The notes: generated from the letters alone by a model not told the origin. 52,303 bases of DNA from Bartonella rattaustraliani AUST/NH4 (GCF_000312565.1 NZ_CALW02000067.1:1-52303), one strand, 5' to 3'; positions 29,673 to 39,200 are shown, numbered from the stretch's first letter. A program made the numbers and translations.

Positions 29673-30764
29673 TTAACCATCCTCTTTATGAAGTAAAAAA
29701 GAGATTCCCCAAAATAATGCAATAACAACAGGGGTCCAAGCTGCAATAATTGGTGGAATATATCCGGCGTTCCCAAATGCTTGAGCGAGTACAGAAATAA
29801 CGTAAAGCATGAATCCGGCAATGACACCACTGAGAATCAAAGTTCCAGATTGTCCAAAGCGTGTGAAGTTTAAAGAGACAGTCGCTGCAATAAGCGTCAT
29901 TGCAACAAGCAATGTTGGTAATGCAATCAACGATTGTAAATACATGTTAAAACTATGTGCAGAATAGCCAAATGAGCGTGCAATCATAATTTTTTTTGGC
30001 AATTGATAAAATGGGATAGTCTTAGGGTCTACTAAACGTTCAGTTAAAAATTCAGGTTTGAGATTCGTTTTTATTTGCAATTTGGTAAATTTTTCAGGAG
30101 GGTGACCTGCTTTGTGAATTGTTCCGTCGGTTAACAGCCAAGCACCATCTGTCAATATTGCTTTTCTTGTGTTAATCCAGTTTTTGATTGTTGCATTATC
30201 GTTGTATTGCACAAAGGTTGCATTGATAAGAGAAGAACCTTGGTTTGTAATAGATTGAGCACCAATGGTTGTTTTCCCTAAATCTGTGTGTTGTGTTAAC
30301 CATGGAACGCGCGTGTTATGAAGAGATGTTAGCACATTATTGCTACGCCATTCAGTCATCATTTTTTCGGCTTGAGAAAATCCCCATGCGGCAAATGGGT
30401 TAAGGAGAAGAATGGAAAAGAGTCCAAAAAGAAAAGCTCCAAAACAAGCTGGTGTGAGAAATTGCCATGCAGAAACACCGATAGAACGCGCCACGACAAG
30501 TTCAAGTTTTCGATTAAGCAAGATCAGCATGACCATTGCAGAAAACAGTGCAATAAAGGGGATGAGTTGTTGCATGATAAAAGGGATGCGCAAAACGGAA
30601 ATAAGAAATATATTTTTTGTTGTATAATAAGGAAGATAGGATAACCGCCCAGAGTTTTCTGTAAAGTCGATTAAAAGAGCGAGAATAAAAACACCCCCAA
30701 AAAAAGAGCAGGTTACTTTAAGATAACGTATAAAAAAATATCGTCCAAGTGTCCATCCAATCAT
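29673..30764 (-). CDS. lptG: LPS export permease LptG
   Basis: A 363-residue YjgP/YjgQ-family permease: N-terminal helices (about residues 12-35, 55-80, 95-120), a periplasmic beta-jellyroll (about 130-265), then three C-terminal helices. With LptF and the ATPase LptB (not in this window) it extracts LPS from the inner membrane. The start overlaps the lptF stop by 4 bp, indicating coupled translation and a 1:1 ratio. I assign LptG over LptF by position (second gene) and length. Confidence 0.92.
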   Translation of the reverse strand: MIGWTLGRYFFIRYLKVTCSFFGGVFILALLIDFTENSGRLSYLPYYTTKNIFLISVLRIPFIMQQLIPFIALFSAMVMLILLNRKLELVVARSIGVSAWQFLTPACFGAFLFGLFSILLLNPFAAWGFSQAEKMMTEWRSNNVLTSLHNTRVPWLTQHTDLGKTTIGAQSITNQGSSLINATFVQYNDNATIKNWINTRKAILTDGAWLLTDGTIHKAGHPPEKFTKLQIKTNLKPEFLTERLVDPKTIPFYQLPKKIMIARSFGYSAHSFNMYLQSLIALPTLLVAMTLIAATVSLNFTRFGQSGTLILSGVIAGFMLYVISVLAQAFGNAGYIPPIIAAWTPVVIALFWGISFLLHKEDG

Positions 30765-31951
30765 GATATATCACCCGAGGGATAGTGCGATTTTTGATGT
30801 TCAAACTTGCTGAGCATTTTTTGAAAAACTATATAAATGGCTTCGTTAAGTTTTGTAGGAATACCAATGTTATGATTTGTTAAAAGCATGAAAAAGGTGA
30901 ATATACCCATTCCTATGGGGGTTATATAAAGGAGAGGAACGTATGCTAAATCGCTCTTTGCTTTTTCGGCGAAAAAATACCCCATCCAATACAACAGTAA
31001 AGAAAAGGCAATTGCGGAGAAATTTGCAAAGTTACGTGCTTGCCGATATGAGCGGACATCTCCTACTGTTGCCAATGCAATGAGTGAAAAAACCATTGGA
31101 TAGAGCCACTCTGTCAGTCTACGGTGAAACTCAGCTTTATAGTGAAGTGGTTTTCGTTGATAATAAGGGTCGTTTGGGTCAGGATGGAGCAAATAAGAAA
31201 GGGGACGATCCTTTGGATAAAGAGTGGGGGGGGTGGTGTTGGGAGTGAATTCACCTAAGCTAAAGGTATATGCGCTGAATTGAATGATTGAAGTGCTGTC
31301 ATTTTGATGATTGATTCTTTCTATTTCACCATTATTGAGAATTAAAAAACTACCATTTTTATTGTTCACAATTGAGGCATCTTTTGCATAGTAAAAGAGA
31401 TCAGTCTTAGGGTCTCGCTGGTCAGCAATAAAAAGGCGTCCAAGAGTTCCATCTGGGTTCTGTTCACCGATTTCTATGTAAAGGTTATTAGCGAGTTTTT
31501 GGAAGCTGCCTTCACTAATGAAAAGGTTAATAAGATCAAAATGGGCACTTGCGAGGATTTGTCGCATATTAAGACGTGCTTGAGGAACAACAAAATTGGC
31601 GATAGAAAAGGAGAAGCAGGATGCAATAAGAGCGAGAAGGAGAACTGGTTTCCAAACAGTACTTTTGGGAAAGCCAGAGGCTTTAATAATTGCAAGCTCT
31701 GAGTCTCGATTCATTGCTGAAAGGGTGCTGGTAATTGCAATCACCAATGCAAATGGAATAACAAGAAAAATAACAGAAGGAACCAATGAGAGTGAAAATT
31801 GCAAAATTGGGAGAAACGTTTGCTTGCTTGTTGTTAAAAAATTTATTCGTGCAAGGATTCGCACTGTCCAACTGACACCGATTGCTGCAACCATGACAGC
31901 ACTAAACAGGACAAGAACACGTTTCAGGATGTAAAACTCGATAATACGCAT
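30761..31951 (-). CDS. lptF: LPS export permease LptF
   Basis: A 396-residue permease with the same topology as LptG. The block NRDSELAIIKASGFPKSTVWKPVLLLA after helix 3 is the cytoplasmic coupling segment that contacts LptB. The C-terminus ends in a basic cytosolic tail. It is the first gene of the lptF-lptG-lptD-surA-pdxA-rsmA series. The promoter should be in 31952-32360. Confidence 0.93.
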   Translation of the reverse strand: MRIIEFYILKRVLVLFSAVMVAAIGVSWTVRILARINFLTTSKQTFLPILQFSLSLVPSVIFLVIPFALVIAITSTLSAMNRDSELAIIKASGFPKSTVWKPVLLLALIASCFSFSIANFVVPQARLNMRQILASAHFDLINLFISEGSFQKLANNLYIEIGEQNPDGTLGRLFIADQRDPKTDLFYYAKDASIVNNKNGSFLILNNGEIERINHQNDSTSIIQFSAYTFSLGEFTPNTTPPTLYPKDRPLSYLLHPDPNDPYYQRKPLHYKAEFHRRLTEWLYPMVFSLIALATVGDVRSYRQARNFANFSAIAFSLLLYWMGYFFAEKAKSDLAYVPLLYITPIGMGIFTFFMLLTNHNIGIPTKLNEAIYIVFQKMLSKFEHQKSHYPSGDIS

Positions 31952-32360
31952 AAAGCAACATTCTTAGCTTTTAACTAGAAAAGAGACATTTTTACACTGT
32001 TTTAAATCAAAAATATAATCAAAAAATTTAAAAATGATTCCCCTCATATATTGCGTATTTTTATTCCATAAAGATTATAGGATAGTGAGTGAGCTGCAAC
32101 TCATTTAGCCGTGTATTATATTCTATTTTTCACGGTAGTCTACAGGACTGCTAGAAAATGGACTAAAATAAATCTTTTTATGAACTTAAAAGCGACAATT
32201 TTTCTTTCTTCTTTTTTATCTTTAAGACACATGAAAAAAAAGATAAAGAGAATTGGAAAAGGGGAATCATGATATCTTGAATTATTTTCTTTTGTGCTAA
32301 GAGCATAGAAACTTCTCTAAAAAGATATTGTTTCCTAAAGAGTGATGAAGGTTTAAGAGG
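31952..32360. other. Divergent intergenic region lptF / holC
   Basis: 409 bp of AT-rich sequence between divergent genes, expected to hold promoters for both. I see no gene. In many proteobacteria leucyl aminopeptidase (pepA) lies here, next to holC; no remnant of it is readable. Confidence 0.5.
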
Positions 32361-32807
32361 ATGGATATTCTTTTCTATCATTTGACGCAGTCAACGTTAG
32401 AAGATATTTTACCATCGCTTGTGGAGCGTGCACTAGATCGTTTTGGTAAGGTCACAATACAATGTGTAAGTGAGGAAAAACGTGATATGATAGATATGCG
32501 TTTGTGGGTTTATGCTGATGATGCATTTATTGGGCATGGAACGGAGGCGGATCAATATCCAAATTTTCAGCCTGTATTTCTAACCACAGGGCAGGAAAAC
32601 CCGAATGCTTCAAAGGTACGCTTCCTCATAGAGGGGGCCGTTTGTTCGAATATCGATGTTTATCAACGGCTTGTCGTGATATTTGATGGTCGCAATGGTG
32701 AACAGTTGGATTTTATTCGTGCACAGTGGAAAAAATATAAAATGGAAAATTATCATTTAACCTATTGGCAGCAGACTGAAGATCGTGGTTGGGAAAAACA
32801 GGTTTGA
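32361..32807 (+). CDS. holC: DNA polymerase III subunit chi
   Basis: A 148-residue protein of the clamp-loader complex that links the polymerase to single-strand binding protein. It starts MDILFYHLT and has LPSLVERALDRFGKVTIQC, the W-YADDAFIGHG block and the C-terminal RAQWKKYKMENYHLTYWQQ, all matching the alphaproteobacterial chi family. GAGG lies upstream of the ATG. The stop overlaps the start of the next tiny gene (TGATG). Confidence 0.88.
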   Translation: MDILFYHLTQSTLEDILPSLVERALDRFGKVTIQCVSEEKRDMIDMRLWVYADDAFIGHGTEADQYPNFQPVFLTTGQENPNASKVRFLIEGAVCSNIDVYQRLVVIFDGRNGEQLDFIRAQWKKYKMENYHLTYWQQTEDRGWEKQV

Positions 32808-32986
32808 TGCGTGTAACATCTATCATTTTGATTTTTATAGGAGTTATCGGAATCATAAAACCAGAACTCTTTATCGAACAAAAGTCGGGAGGAGGTCGTT
32901 GGGTTTTTATTGTGATTTTTCTTTTAGGGTTTCTCAAGTTGTGGCCTATAATAAAGCAAATCGGACGTTATGATGATGATCATTGA
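32807..32986 (+). CDS. Tiny two-helix membrane protein
   Basis: 59 residues starting MRVTSIILIF at the ATG that overlaps the holC stop. Two hydrophobic segments (residues about 3-17 and 30-45) are separated by a short polar loop; the C-terminus is YDDDH. No family was recognised. Start/stop overlaps on both sides support translation as part of the holC operon. The longer frame starting at 32789 would overlap holC and is less likely. Confidence 0.55.
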   Translation: MRVTSIILIFIGVIGIIKPELFIEQKSGGGRWVFIVIFLLGFLKLWPIIKQIGRYDDDH

Positions 32987-33239
32987 TCGGATTTTACTTA
33001 TTTTATGGGCTGTAATGTTGGCTTTTTTTTGTGTTTCATGGTTGGGGACAACCCACATTTTATCACAAATCTTCCCTTTTATTTATATCAGCAATGTCGC
33101 CGATATTTTATTCTTTATCTTGAGTGCATTGTTTGCTGGAATATTGTGGTGGTGTGTACCACAACCAGTGTCTTTGAAAATGAAAATGGCGGCATTTCTG
33201 CCGCCAGTATTCGTTTTATTCTTCTTTATTGTGTTTTAG
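32970..33239 (+). CDS. Small three-helix membrane protein
   Basis: 89 residues with three hydrophobic segments (about residues 5-25, 35-62 and 70-89) and the C-terminus ending inside the last helix. The ATG cluster at 32970-32976 lies within the last codons of the preceding gene. The stop overlaps the stop of the convergent MFS gene by 4 bp. No family recognised. Confidence 0.55.
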   Translation: MMMIIDRILLILWAVMLAFFCVSWLGTTHILSQIFPFIYISNVADILFFILSALFAGILWWCVPQPVSLKMKMAAFLPPVFVLFFFIVF

Positions 33240-34525
33240 TTGGATATTTCATCGTCCGTAAATCCAATGAAGCAAATCAATGAAATAAAAGAAGCAAGAA
33301 GCAAATAATAGCCAAGAAAAGAAGGACCCAAATTCTGCACCAAATATTCTGAGATATAAGGAGCAAGAGAGGCACCTACGATACCAGATAAATTGAAAGT
33401 TATAGATGAACCCGTGTATCGAATTTCTGTTGGGTACGGTGAAGCCAAAACAGCACCAAGTGGGCTATAAACAACTCCCATAATTGATAAGCCAATGATG
33501 GATATTGCAAGGATTCCTTCAACTCCGCACTCTAGAAAATAAGGAATTGAAAAAGAATAGATACCAGTGATTATTGTGATCCAAATCATCAAAGTTCTAC
33601 GCTTAATACGATCGGAAAGTTTTCCGGTTATGACGGTAAAAAATCCACAGAAAATAGCACCAATAACTTCTACTTGCAGAGCCTGATGATATGGCAATTG
33701 TAAATGGTTTGTTGCATAACTGAGTAAATATGCAGAGACTAAGTAAAATAAAACAAACATTGCCATGCCAGCAAATGTGCCAAGAAATAAGATACGCGGA
33801 TATTTTAAAAAGACATCTACGATAGGGACTTTGACCCGCTCTTCATGCTCAAGTGTTTTCTTGAATGCAGCGGTTTCGTTGATTGAAAGACGAACCCATA
33901 ATCCCACAATCATGAGAAAAACTGAAGCAATAAAAGGAATGCGCCAACCCCACGCTAAAAGTGCATTGTGGTCAAAGAAGTAAAATAAAGCTAAATAAAC
34001 AGAAATAGATAAGAATAAACCGATTGGAACACCTAATTGAGGGAACATCGCATACCAGCCACGTTTTTCTGGTGGAGCATTTTCTGTTGCAAGTAGAACA
34101 GCTCCCCCCCATTCTCCTCCTAATCCCATTCCCTGCCCAATACGGCATAGGGTTAAAAGGAAAGGCGCCCACCACCCAACTGTTTCATAAGTAGGAAGAA
34201 AGCCAATAATAGCTGTTGAAAGTCCCATGGTGAGAAGAGCAGCGATAAGTGTTGCTTTTCGCCCAATTTTATCTCCAAAATGCCCAAAAACAACCGACCC
34301 TAAGGGGCGAGCAAAAAAAGCTGCTCCGAAGATCAGAAAAGATTGCAAAATAGCCAGTTGATCGTTTTGTATTGGAAAAAACACATGAGGAAATATGAGA
34401 GCTGCGGCAGTTCCAAAGACATAAAAATCAAAATATTCAATTGTTGGGCCAATAAGGCTTGCAAATAAAATTCGACGAGGGGAATTTCGTTTATTTATAT
34501 CTTGTATTTCTGAGTTTATAGACAT
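33236..34525 (-). CDS. MFS transporter of the metabolite:H+ symporter (ProP/ShiA-like) family
   Basis: About 429 residues with 12 predicted helices. The start MSINSEIQD at 34525 has AAAGGGA about 10-14 nt upstream; the frame is open to 34555. The MHS signatures are present: EYFDFYVFGTAA in helix 1, and RPLGSVVFGHFGDKIGRKATL between helices 2 and 3. Such carriers import organic acids, betaine, shikimate or alpha-ketoglutarate with protons; the substrate cannot be chosen from sequence. The gene opens the accessory block between holC and the autotransporters. Confidence 0.88.
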   Translation of the reverse strand: MSINSEIQDINKRNSPRRILFASLIGPTIEYFDFYVFGTAAALIFPHVFFPIQNDQLAILQSFLIFGAAFFARPLGSVVFGHFGDKIGRKATLIAALLTMGLSTAIIGFLPTYETVGWWAPFLLTLCRIGQGMGLGGEWGGAVLLATENAPPEKRGWYAMFPQLGVPIGLFLSISVYLALFYFFDHNALLAWGWRIPFIASVFLMIVGLWVRLSINETAAFKKTLEHEERVKVPIVDVFLKYPRILFLGTFAGMAMFVLFYLVSAYLLSYATNHLQLPYHQALQVEVIGAIFCGFFTVITGKLSDRIKRRTLMIWITIITGIYSFSIPYFLECGVEGILAISIIGLSIMGVVYSPLGAVLASPYPTEIRYTGSSITFNLSGIVGASLAPYISEYLVQNLGPSFLGYYLLLASFISLICFIGFTDDEISN

Positions 34526-34872
34526 GAACAGAATGTCCCTTTCAGTATATGACAAATCAAATTATGAAACTAAATTCCTTATCATTATAAAAAATTCAAA
34601 TCAGTGTCGAGTCGATATTACTATATTTCCAATAGATTAAAACAGTGCGCGAGACATTATCATCATAGGTGATTATATCTGAGGTATCTAAAAATTTAAT
34701 ACAATAAAAACAATATGTTAATAAATTTAAGAGGAACGTATATTTCTATAAAGGATGCAATTTTTCCAATCTCATGCACCTAGTTGCCTTAAGCACAACA
34801 CTCTATAATTTAAATACGTTTTGGTTTTTATATTAATTTTTGTTTTTTAAAAGTGCAAAAAAATTTTTTCAG

Positions 34873-34950
34873 ATACAATTATAACACTTTTTAGTTGTAT
34901 AAAAAATGTTTCATCTTTTGATTGCGTTGATTTTAAAATACAAATTGTAT
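34873..34950 (+). promoter_or_regulatory. Paired palindromes upstream of autotransporter 1 (candidate operators)
   Basis: Two inverted repeats share the half-site ATACAA/TTGTAT: a split one (34873-34878 and 34895-34900) and a compact perfect one, ATACAAATTGTAT (34938-34950). The compact site is about 155 bp before the start codon. The same half-sites recur before autotransporter 3. Their position upstream of the proposed -35 fits an activator site. Confidence 0.45.
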
Positions 34951-35022
34951 TGTTTTTTCAGTGGAAGCTTAGTGTATTTAACACTTTATGTGTGATGATG
35001 TGTCATCTTGAAAAACATGAAA

Positions 35023-35052
35023 TTGAGCAGGCGTGTTGTAGTGTCTTGATAT
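35023..35052 (+). promoter_or_regulatory. Candidate promoter of autotransporter 1
   Basis: TTGAGC (35023-35028), an 18-nt spacer and TGATAT (35047-35052) resemble -35 and -10 boxes, about 50 bp before the start codon. The match is moderate. It lies downstream of the palindromes at 34873-34950. Confidence 0.35.
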
Positions 35053-35103
35053 GCTTTTTTTCAAATAGACAGAATTTTTATTTGAAATCATGGAGTATGG
35101 ATA

Positions 35104-38100
35104 ATGCAACGTAAATTAAAGTTAAGTTTTTTGGCATTAATGATCAGTGTTTTTTTTGTAAAGAGTGCAGGTGCAGAAGAGGAAAATACTGCAACAGGAG
35201 AAAGATCACCAACACAAGAATGTGTAAGTGAAAAGCGAGAAGAAAAAGACAATAATCTTATTGATGAAAATCTTACAGTTAAGAGCTATCAAGTTCAAAG
35301 TGTCAAAAGTGGAAAGCTTGTAAATGATGCTTTTATTCAAAAATATGGATTGCAAAGTGTTGATGGAGGGGAAACAAAGGATACTAAAGTCTGTGGTGGT
35401 GAGCAAACTGTTTTTGGAGAGGGAAGTTATGCTTACAATTCTAAAATTTATGGTGAAGGTAATATATCAGGAAAACAGAATATATATGATGAAGGATCAG
35501 CTTTGTTCACAGATGTTATGAGTGGGGGAGAACAAAATATTTATTATGTGAGGTTTGGAAGTGAGGGCGGTTTAGCAATAGATACTAAGGTGTATTCAGC
35601 TGGTATACAGCGCGTTTTCGCAGGTGGTAAGGCGAATACTGTTACTTTAAACGATGGTGCTCTTCAAGAGGTCTATGCTGGTGGATATGTGGAAACTCTA
35701 ACGATTAAGGGTGGAGCTACTTCCTTGGTACATGGCGGCGTAGTGTTAGAAGGTACGACAAAGGTCAATAATTCTGGAAGACTCTTTCTTTATGCTGGAA
35801 ATGATCAAGATCGAACGAAAGCAGAAGACATTATTTTAAATGGGCAAGAGGCTAAATTATACTCTGTTGCTACTAACACTAATGGTTCAAGCACTTCAAT
35901 TCAGAAGTTAAGTGGCGATGGGAGTGTTATTTTTACTGCTACTTCTACTGCTGCTAATTCTCCTATGCGTAATCCATATTATTCTCTTCTTAAGATTAGT
36001 GATCTTTCTGGAAAGATCAATTTTAATTTTAGAGCTAACTTTAAAGAGCAATACGGTGATTATCTTATTGTTGAAAATGGCAGTGGGCATCATACAATAA
36101 GTGTTGAAGATTCTGGTACTGAAATTACAAACTCTTCCTTATATATAGTTGATTTAATCACTGTTAAAAGCGGAAATGCTCATTTTATTTTCAAAAATTA
36201 TTCCCTCGATGGGGGGGCTTATATGTATCAATTAAAGCAGAAAGATAATAAAAATGAGAAGATTTGGTATTTAACTGCTGCAGAAAAGGGTTCTTCTTCA
36301 GAAACTGTGCCTAAGACACAGAAGCCTACTCTATCTGATTTTTCTGGGGAAGAAGAGAGTATGACAATTCTACACGATCCTATCATCAGTTCTTATGAAG
36401 ATAACTTTAGTTTTTATGCAGATGATTTCGGTGATGGTGGGAGTAAATTTGTTTTGCAAAATGTTTTCATCAACGATAATCGAACAATTTATTTTTCCGA
36501 TGATATGGAAGGTTATCCTAAGTTTTCTATGAACACCATTGTTGAAGGGGGGGGAATACTCTCTATTGATACAGGTGCTTTCAGTAAAAATACGATAATT
36601 ATGAATGGTGGCACCGAGATTATTGGAGAACAAGGGATTTCAGAATTTGCCATTGTGTACGAAAATGGAAAACAAAGTGTAGAGGGAGGGGGCACTGCAT
36701 TGCAAGCTACAATCTACGGTGGTGAGCAAACTGTTTTTGGAGAGGGTTATGTCAATGGTGGGCTTGTGGGGAGTAGCGCTTATAATACGAAAGTTTATAG
36801 TCAAGGAGAAACGCTGGGACAGCAGAATGTGTATGATGATGGAATGGCTGTCGGCACAAAAGTTATGGATGGAGGGATACAAAATCTTGGAAAATGGTTT
36901 GCAGATGATAGTAATTTTGCAGAAAAAAGTGGTGGTTTTGCGTTTAATACCGAGATTTTTATGGGAGGGGTGCAGCATGTATTCGCAGGAGGGGAGGCGG
37001 ATGGCGTTACTTTATATAGTGGTGCGTTTCAAAGAGTTCATGCTGGTGGATTTGTAAAAAATCTTACGATTGGTAGGGAAGCCAATTCATGGGTTTTGGC
37101 AGGTGCAAGTTTAGGTGGAGAAATAAAGGTCCATAATTTAGGACAACTCTATCTTGATGCTGGAGATGATAACCAAAAAACTACAGTAGAAAATATTCAT
37201 TTAGTTGGAGAAGAGTCTCAATTATACGTTCTTGCCAGTCATGATGATGATAAAAGCACGCACATTCAGAGTTTGAGTGGTGTAGGGAGGGTTATTTTTA
37301 CTTCTCTTGGTTCTCGCTTGTACTATTCTAAGCTTTATATTGATAATCTTTCGGGGAGTATGCATTTTGATTTGAATGTCAGCATTGCAGAAGGAAAGGG
37401 GGATATCCTCTTTCTTCAGAATGGTTCAGGAAATCACACGATAAGTATTGCAGATTCAGGGTTTCAAATCGTCGATCTTTCTTCAACAGATTTTGATCTT
37501 ATTGTTGATCAAGGCGGGGGAGCAAGTTTTACTCTAAGAAGTTTTTCTGGAGCAAAAATTCAAGTCTTTGATGGTGGGACCTATGCATATGGTTTAAAGC
37601 AGAAAAATGGTGAGAATGGCAGTGAAAAAATTTGGTATTTAACACCGGTTGAAATTAGTCGCGTAACAACTAGGAATAGATTTCGTCGACATTTAAGAAG
37701 CCAAAATCAACAGGTTTCTGTTTCTTCCACGGCCTTGTTTCAGGGAAAACAAGCTATTGAGCTATCACGTCCAGATAATAGTCATCCTTCTTTTGAAGAG
37801 CAGCAGCAACCCGTTGTTTCTATTGGTGCCCAATCTTTAAAGGATAAAATGCTTATGCGCCCAAGTGGTCAGGACGAACTTTCTGCCCAATCACAGAAGG
37901 AAATATCAGTCTCTGATCTTTTAACCACACCTTCAACCGATGCGGTCTTGTCTATGTCCGTTGCTCCAGGACTTATTTTCCATAATGAATTGCAGGCGGT
38001 TCGTTCTGGAAGAGGCGTTTTAGACAAAAGTAAAAAAAATGCGGCATTCTGGACATATGGGATCAAAAGCAAAGAGACTATTTCTGCAGATCATCTAGAT

Positions 38101-38829
38101 TTTAAGCTTGAGCAGACAGGTGTTGTCTTAGGGCTTAGCGGTTTAAGTGAATGGGAAGATGGAGAGTTTTATATTGGTGGTTTTGGTAGTTATGATCATG
38201 CACGTCTTACACATGCACGAGGTGGTGTGAGTGGCCTTAATACTTATGGTGTTGGGGCTTATGCAACCTATGTTGATCATAGTGGGTGGTATCTCGATGG
38301 AATTTTGAAATATAATTATTACCAAAATCATCTAAAGGCCGTTTCAACGAATGGTTCAGCGATTGCAGGAGATTATCATCAGCGGGCTGTGGGAACGTCA
38401 TTTGAAGCGGGTTATCGCATAAAGACCACGCAGTGCAGTTGGTTACAGCCTTATGGTCAATTCACGTGGCTCCAAGTTGAAAAAAAAGCAATCGAGCTTT
38501 CTAATGAGATGACAGGCGATATAAATGCCTTTACTTCCTTACGCAGTGAGGTGGGATTATCGTTAGGGTATGAATTTGGAAGCAATAATTCTTCCCTGGC
38601 TTATATCACGGCGGCCTGGTTGCGTGAGAATAAAGAGAATAATCAGACCACGATTAATGAACAGCATGAATTTATTACAGATATATCAGGGAATGCGGGC
38701 AAATTAGGGTTTGGTTTGAGCAGTTTCGTCAGTGAGAAATTAAAGCTTTATGCACAAGCGCATTATGTTAAAGGGCGTAAAACGAAGCAGTCTTTTCAGG
38801 GTGTTTTAGGTGTACGCTATAGTTTCTAA
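35104..38829 (+). CDS. Autotransporter 1, two passenger modules on one beta-barrel
   Basis: A 1241-residue type V secretion protein. Signal peptide residues 1-24 (ends AGA). Passenger module 1 spans about residues 60-395 and module 2 about 430-855. Both have the same order: Gly-rich beta-helix repeats (GGEQTVFGEG, QNIYDEG/QNVYDDG, GIQRVFAGG/GVQHVFAGG), a RLFLYAGND/QLYLDAGDD strand, the autochaperone-like block with GD-I/YL and G-HTIS, and an EKIWYLT ending. A Ser/Gln/Pro-rich linker (about 860-950) leads to the translocator beta-barrel (about 960-1241), ending in GVRYSF with the terminal Phe. Resembles the Bartonella Iba/BafA-type surface autotransporters; assignment to BafA (a secreted angiogenic factor) is not provable here. 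GGAG precedes the ATG. Confidence 0.9.
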   Translation: MQRKLKLSFLALMISVFFVKSAGAEEENTATGERSPTQECVSEKREEKDNNLIDENLTVKSYQVQSVKSGKLVNDAFIQKYGLQSVDGGETKDTKVCGGEQTVFGEGSYAYNSKIYGEGNISGKQNIYDEGSALFTDVMSGGEQNIYYVRFGSEGGLAIDTKVYSAGIQRVFAGGKANTVTLNDGALQEVYAGGYVETLTIKGGATSLVHGGVVLEGTTKVNNSGRLFLYAGNDQDRTKAEDIILNGQEAKLYSVATNTNGSSTSIQKLSGDGSVIFTATSTAANSPMRNPYYSLLKISDLSGKINFNFRANFKEQYGDYLIVENGSGHHTISVEDSGTEITNSSLYIVDLITVKSGNAHFIFKNYSLDGGAYMYQLKQKDNKNEKIWYLTAAEKGSSSETVPKTQKPTLSDFSGEEESMTILHDPIISSYEDNFSFYADDFGDGGSKFVLQNVFINDNRTIYFSDDMEGYPKFSMNTIVEGGGILSIDTGAFSKNTIIMNGGTEIIGEQGISEFAIVYENGKQSVEGGGTALQATIYGGEQTVFGEGYVNGGLVGSSAYNTKVYSQGETLGQQNVYDDGMAVGTKVMDGGIQNLGKWFADDSNFAEKSGGFAFNTEIFMGGVQHVFAGGEADGVTLYSGAFQRVHAGGFVKNLTIGREANSWVLAGASLGGEIKVHNLGQLYLDAGDDNQKTTVENIHLVGEESQLYVLASHDDDKSTHIQSLSGVGRVIFTSLGSRLYYSKLYIDNLSGSMHFDLNVSIAEGKGDILFLQNGSGNHTISIADSGFQIVDLSSTDFDLIVDQGGGASFTLRSFSGAKIQVFDGGTYAYGLKQKNGENGSEKIWYLTPVEISRVTTRNRFRRHLRSQNQQVSVSSTALFQGKQAIELSRPDNSHPSFEEQQQPVVSIGAQSLKDKMLMRPSGQDELSAQSQKEISVSDLLTTPSTDAVLSMSVAPGLIFHNELQAVRSGRGVLDKSKKNAAFWTYGIKSKETISADHLDFKLEQTGVVLGLSGLSEWEDGEFYIGGFGSYDHARLTHARGGVSGLNTYGVGAYATYVDHSGWYLDGILKYNYYQNHLKAVSTNGSAIAGDYHQRAVGTSFEAGYRIKTTQCSWLQPYGQFTWLQVEKKAIELSNEMTGDINAFTSLRSEVGLSLGYEFGSNNSSLAYITAAWLRENKENNQTTINEQHEFITDISGNAGKLGFGLSSFVSEKLKLYAQAHYVKGRKTKQSFQGVLGVRYSF

Positions 38830-38939
38830 AAATATGTTGGGTTGTTTGATTGCTCTTTTACCATATGGGCCTTTTAAGAGAGCATTTCACGAGATTCTCA
38901 TGAGTAACTTTTGAGAGAAAACAGATTATATTTTTATGA

Positions 38940-38960
38940 TACACCAAACACCTTGGTGTA
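38940..38960 (+). other. Hairpin in the autotransporter 1 3' region
   Basis: TACACCA (38940-38946) and TGGTGTA (38954-38960) form a perfect 7-bp stem with a 7-nt loop, about 110 bp after the stop. There is no T-run, so it is not a simple terminator. Confidence 0.35.
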
Positions 38961-39033
38961 CGTTTCTCTATATTGAGCCTTTTTTATTTGATAAAATATC
39001 TTTTGAGAAAATGTAAAAAACCGCAAGAAAGAT

Positions 39034-39090
39034 ACTGCTTTTTGTTTTTGATAAATCAAGGATTTAATGGAATATAAAAAGCAGTTTTTT
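39034..39090 (+). terminator. Terminator between autotransporters 1 and 2
   Basis: ACTGCTTTTT (39034-39043) pairs with AAAAAGCAGT (39076-39085), followed by a T-run to 39090. A second stem, TAAATC/GATTTA (about 39053-39067), lies in the loop, giving a stacked structure. It should end the first transcript about 110 bp before the second gene. Confidence 0.6.
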
Positions 39091-39200
39091 GTAATATTAA
39101 TAAAGCATTAAAGATAATTCTTAAAATTTTAGATTGAAAATATATTTTGCAGAACTAATTACCCTTGATGTCTTCAAGTGTAATGGGGGAGGGTATAATT

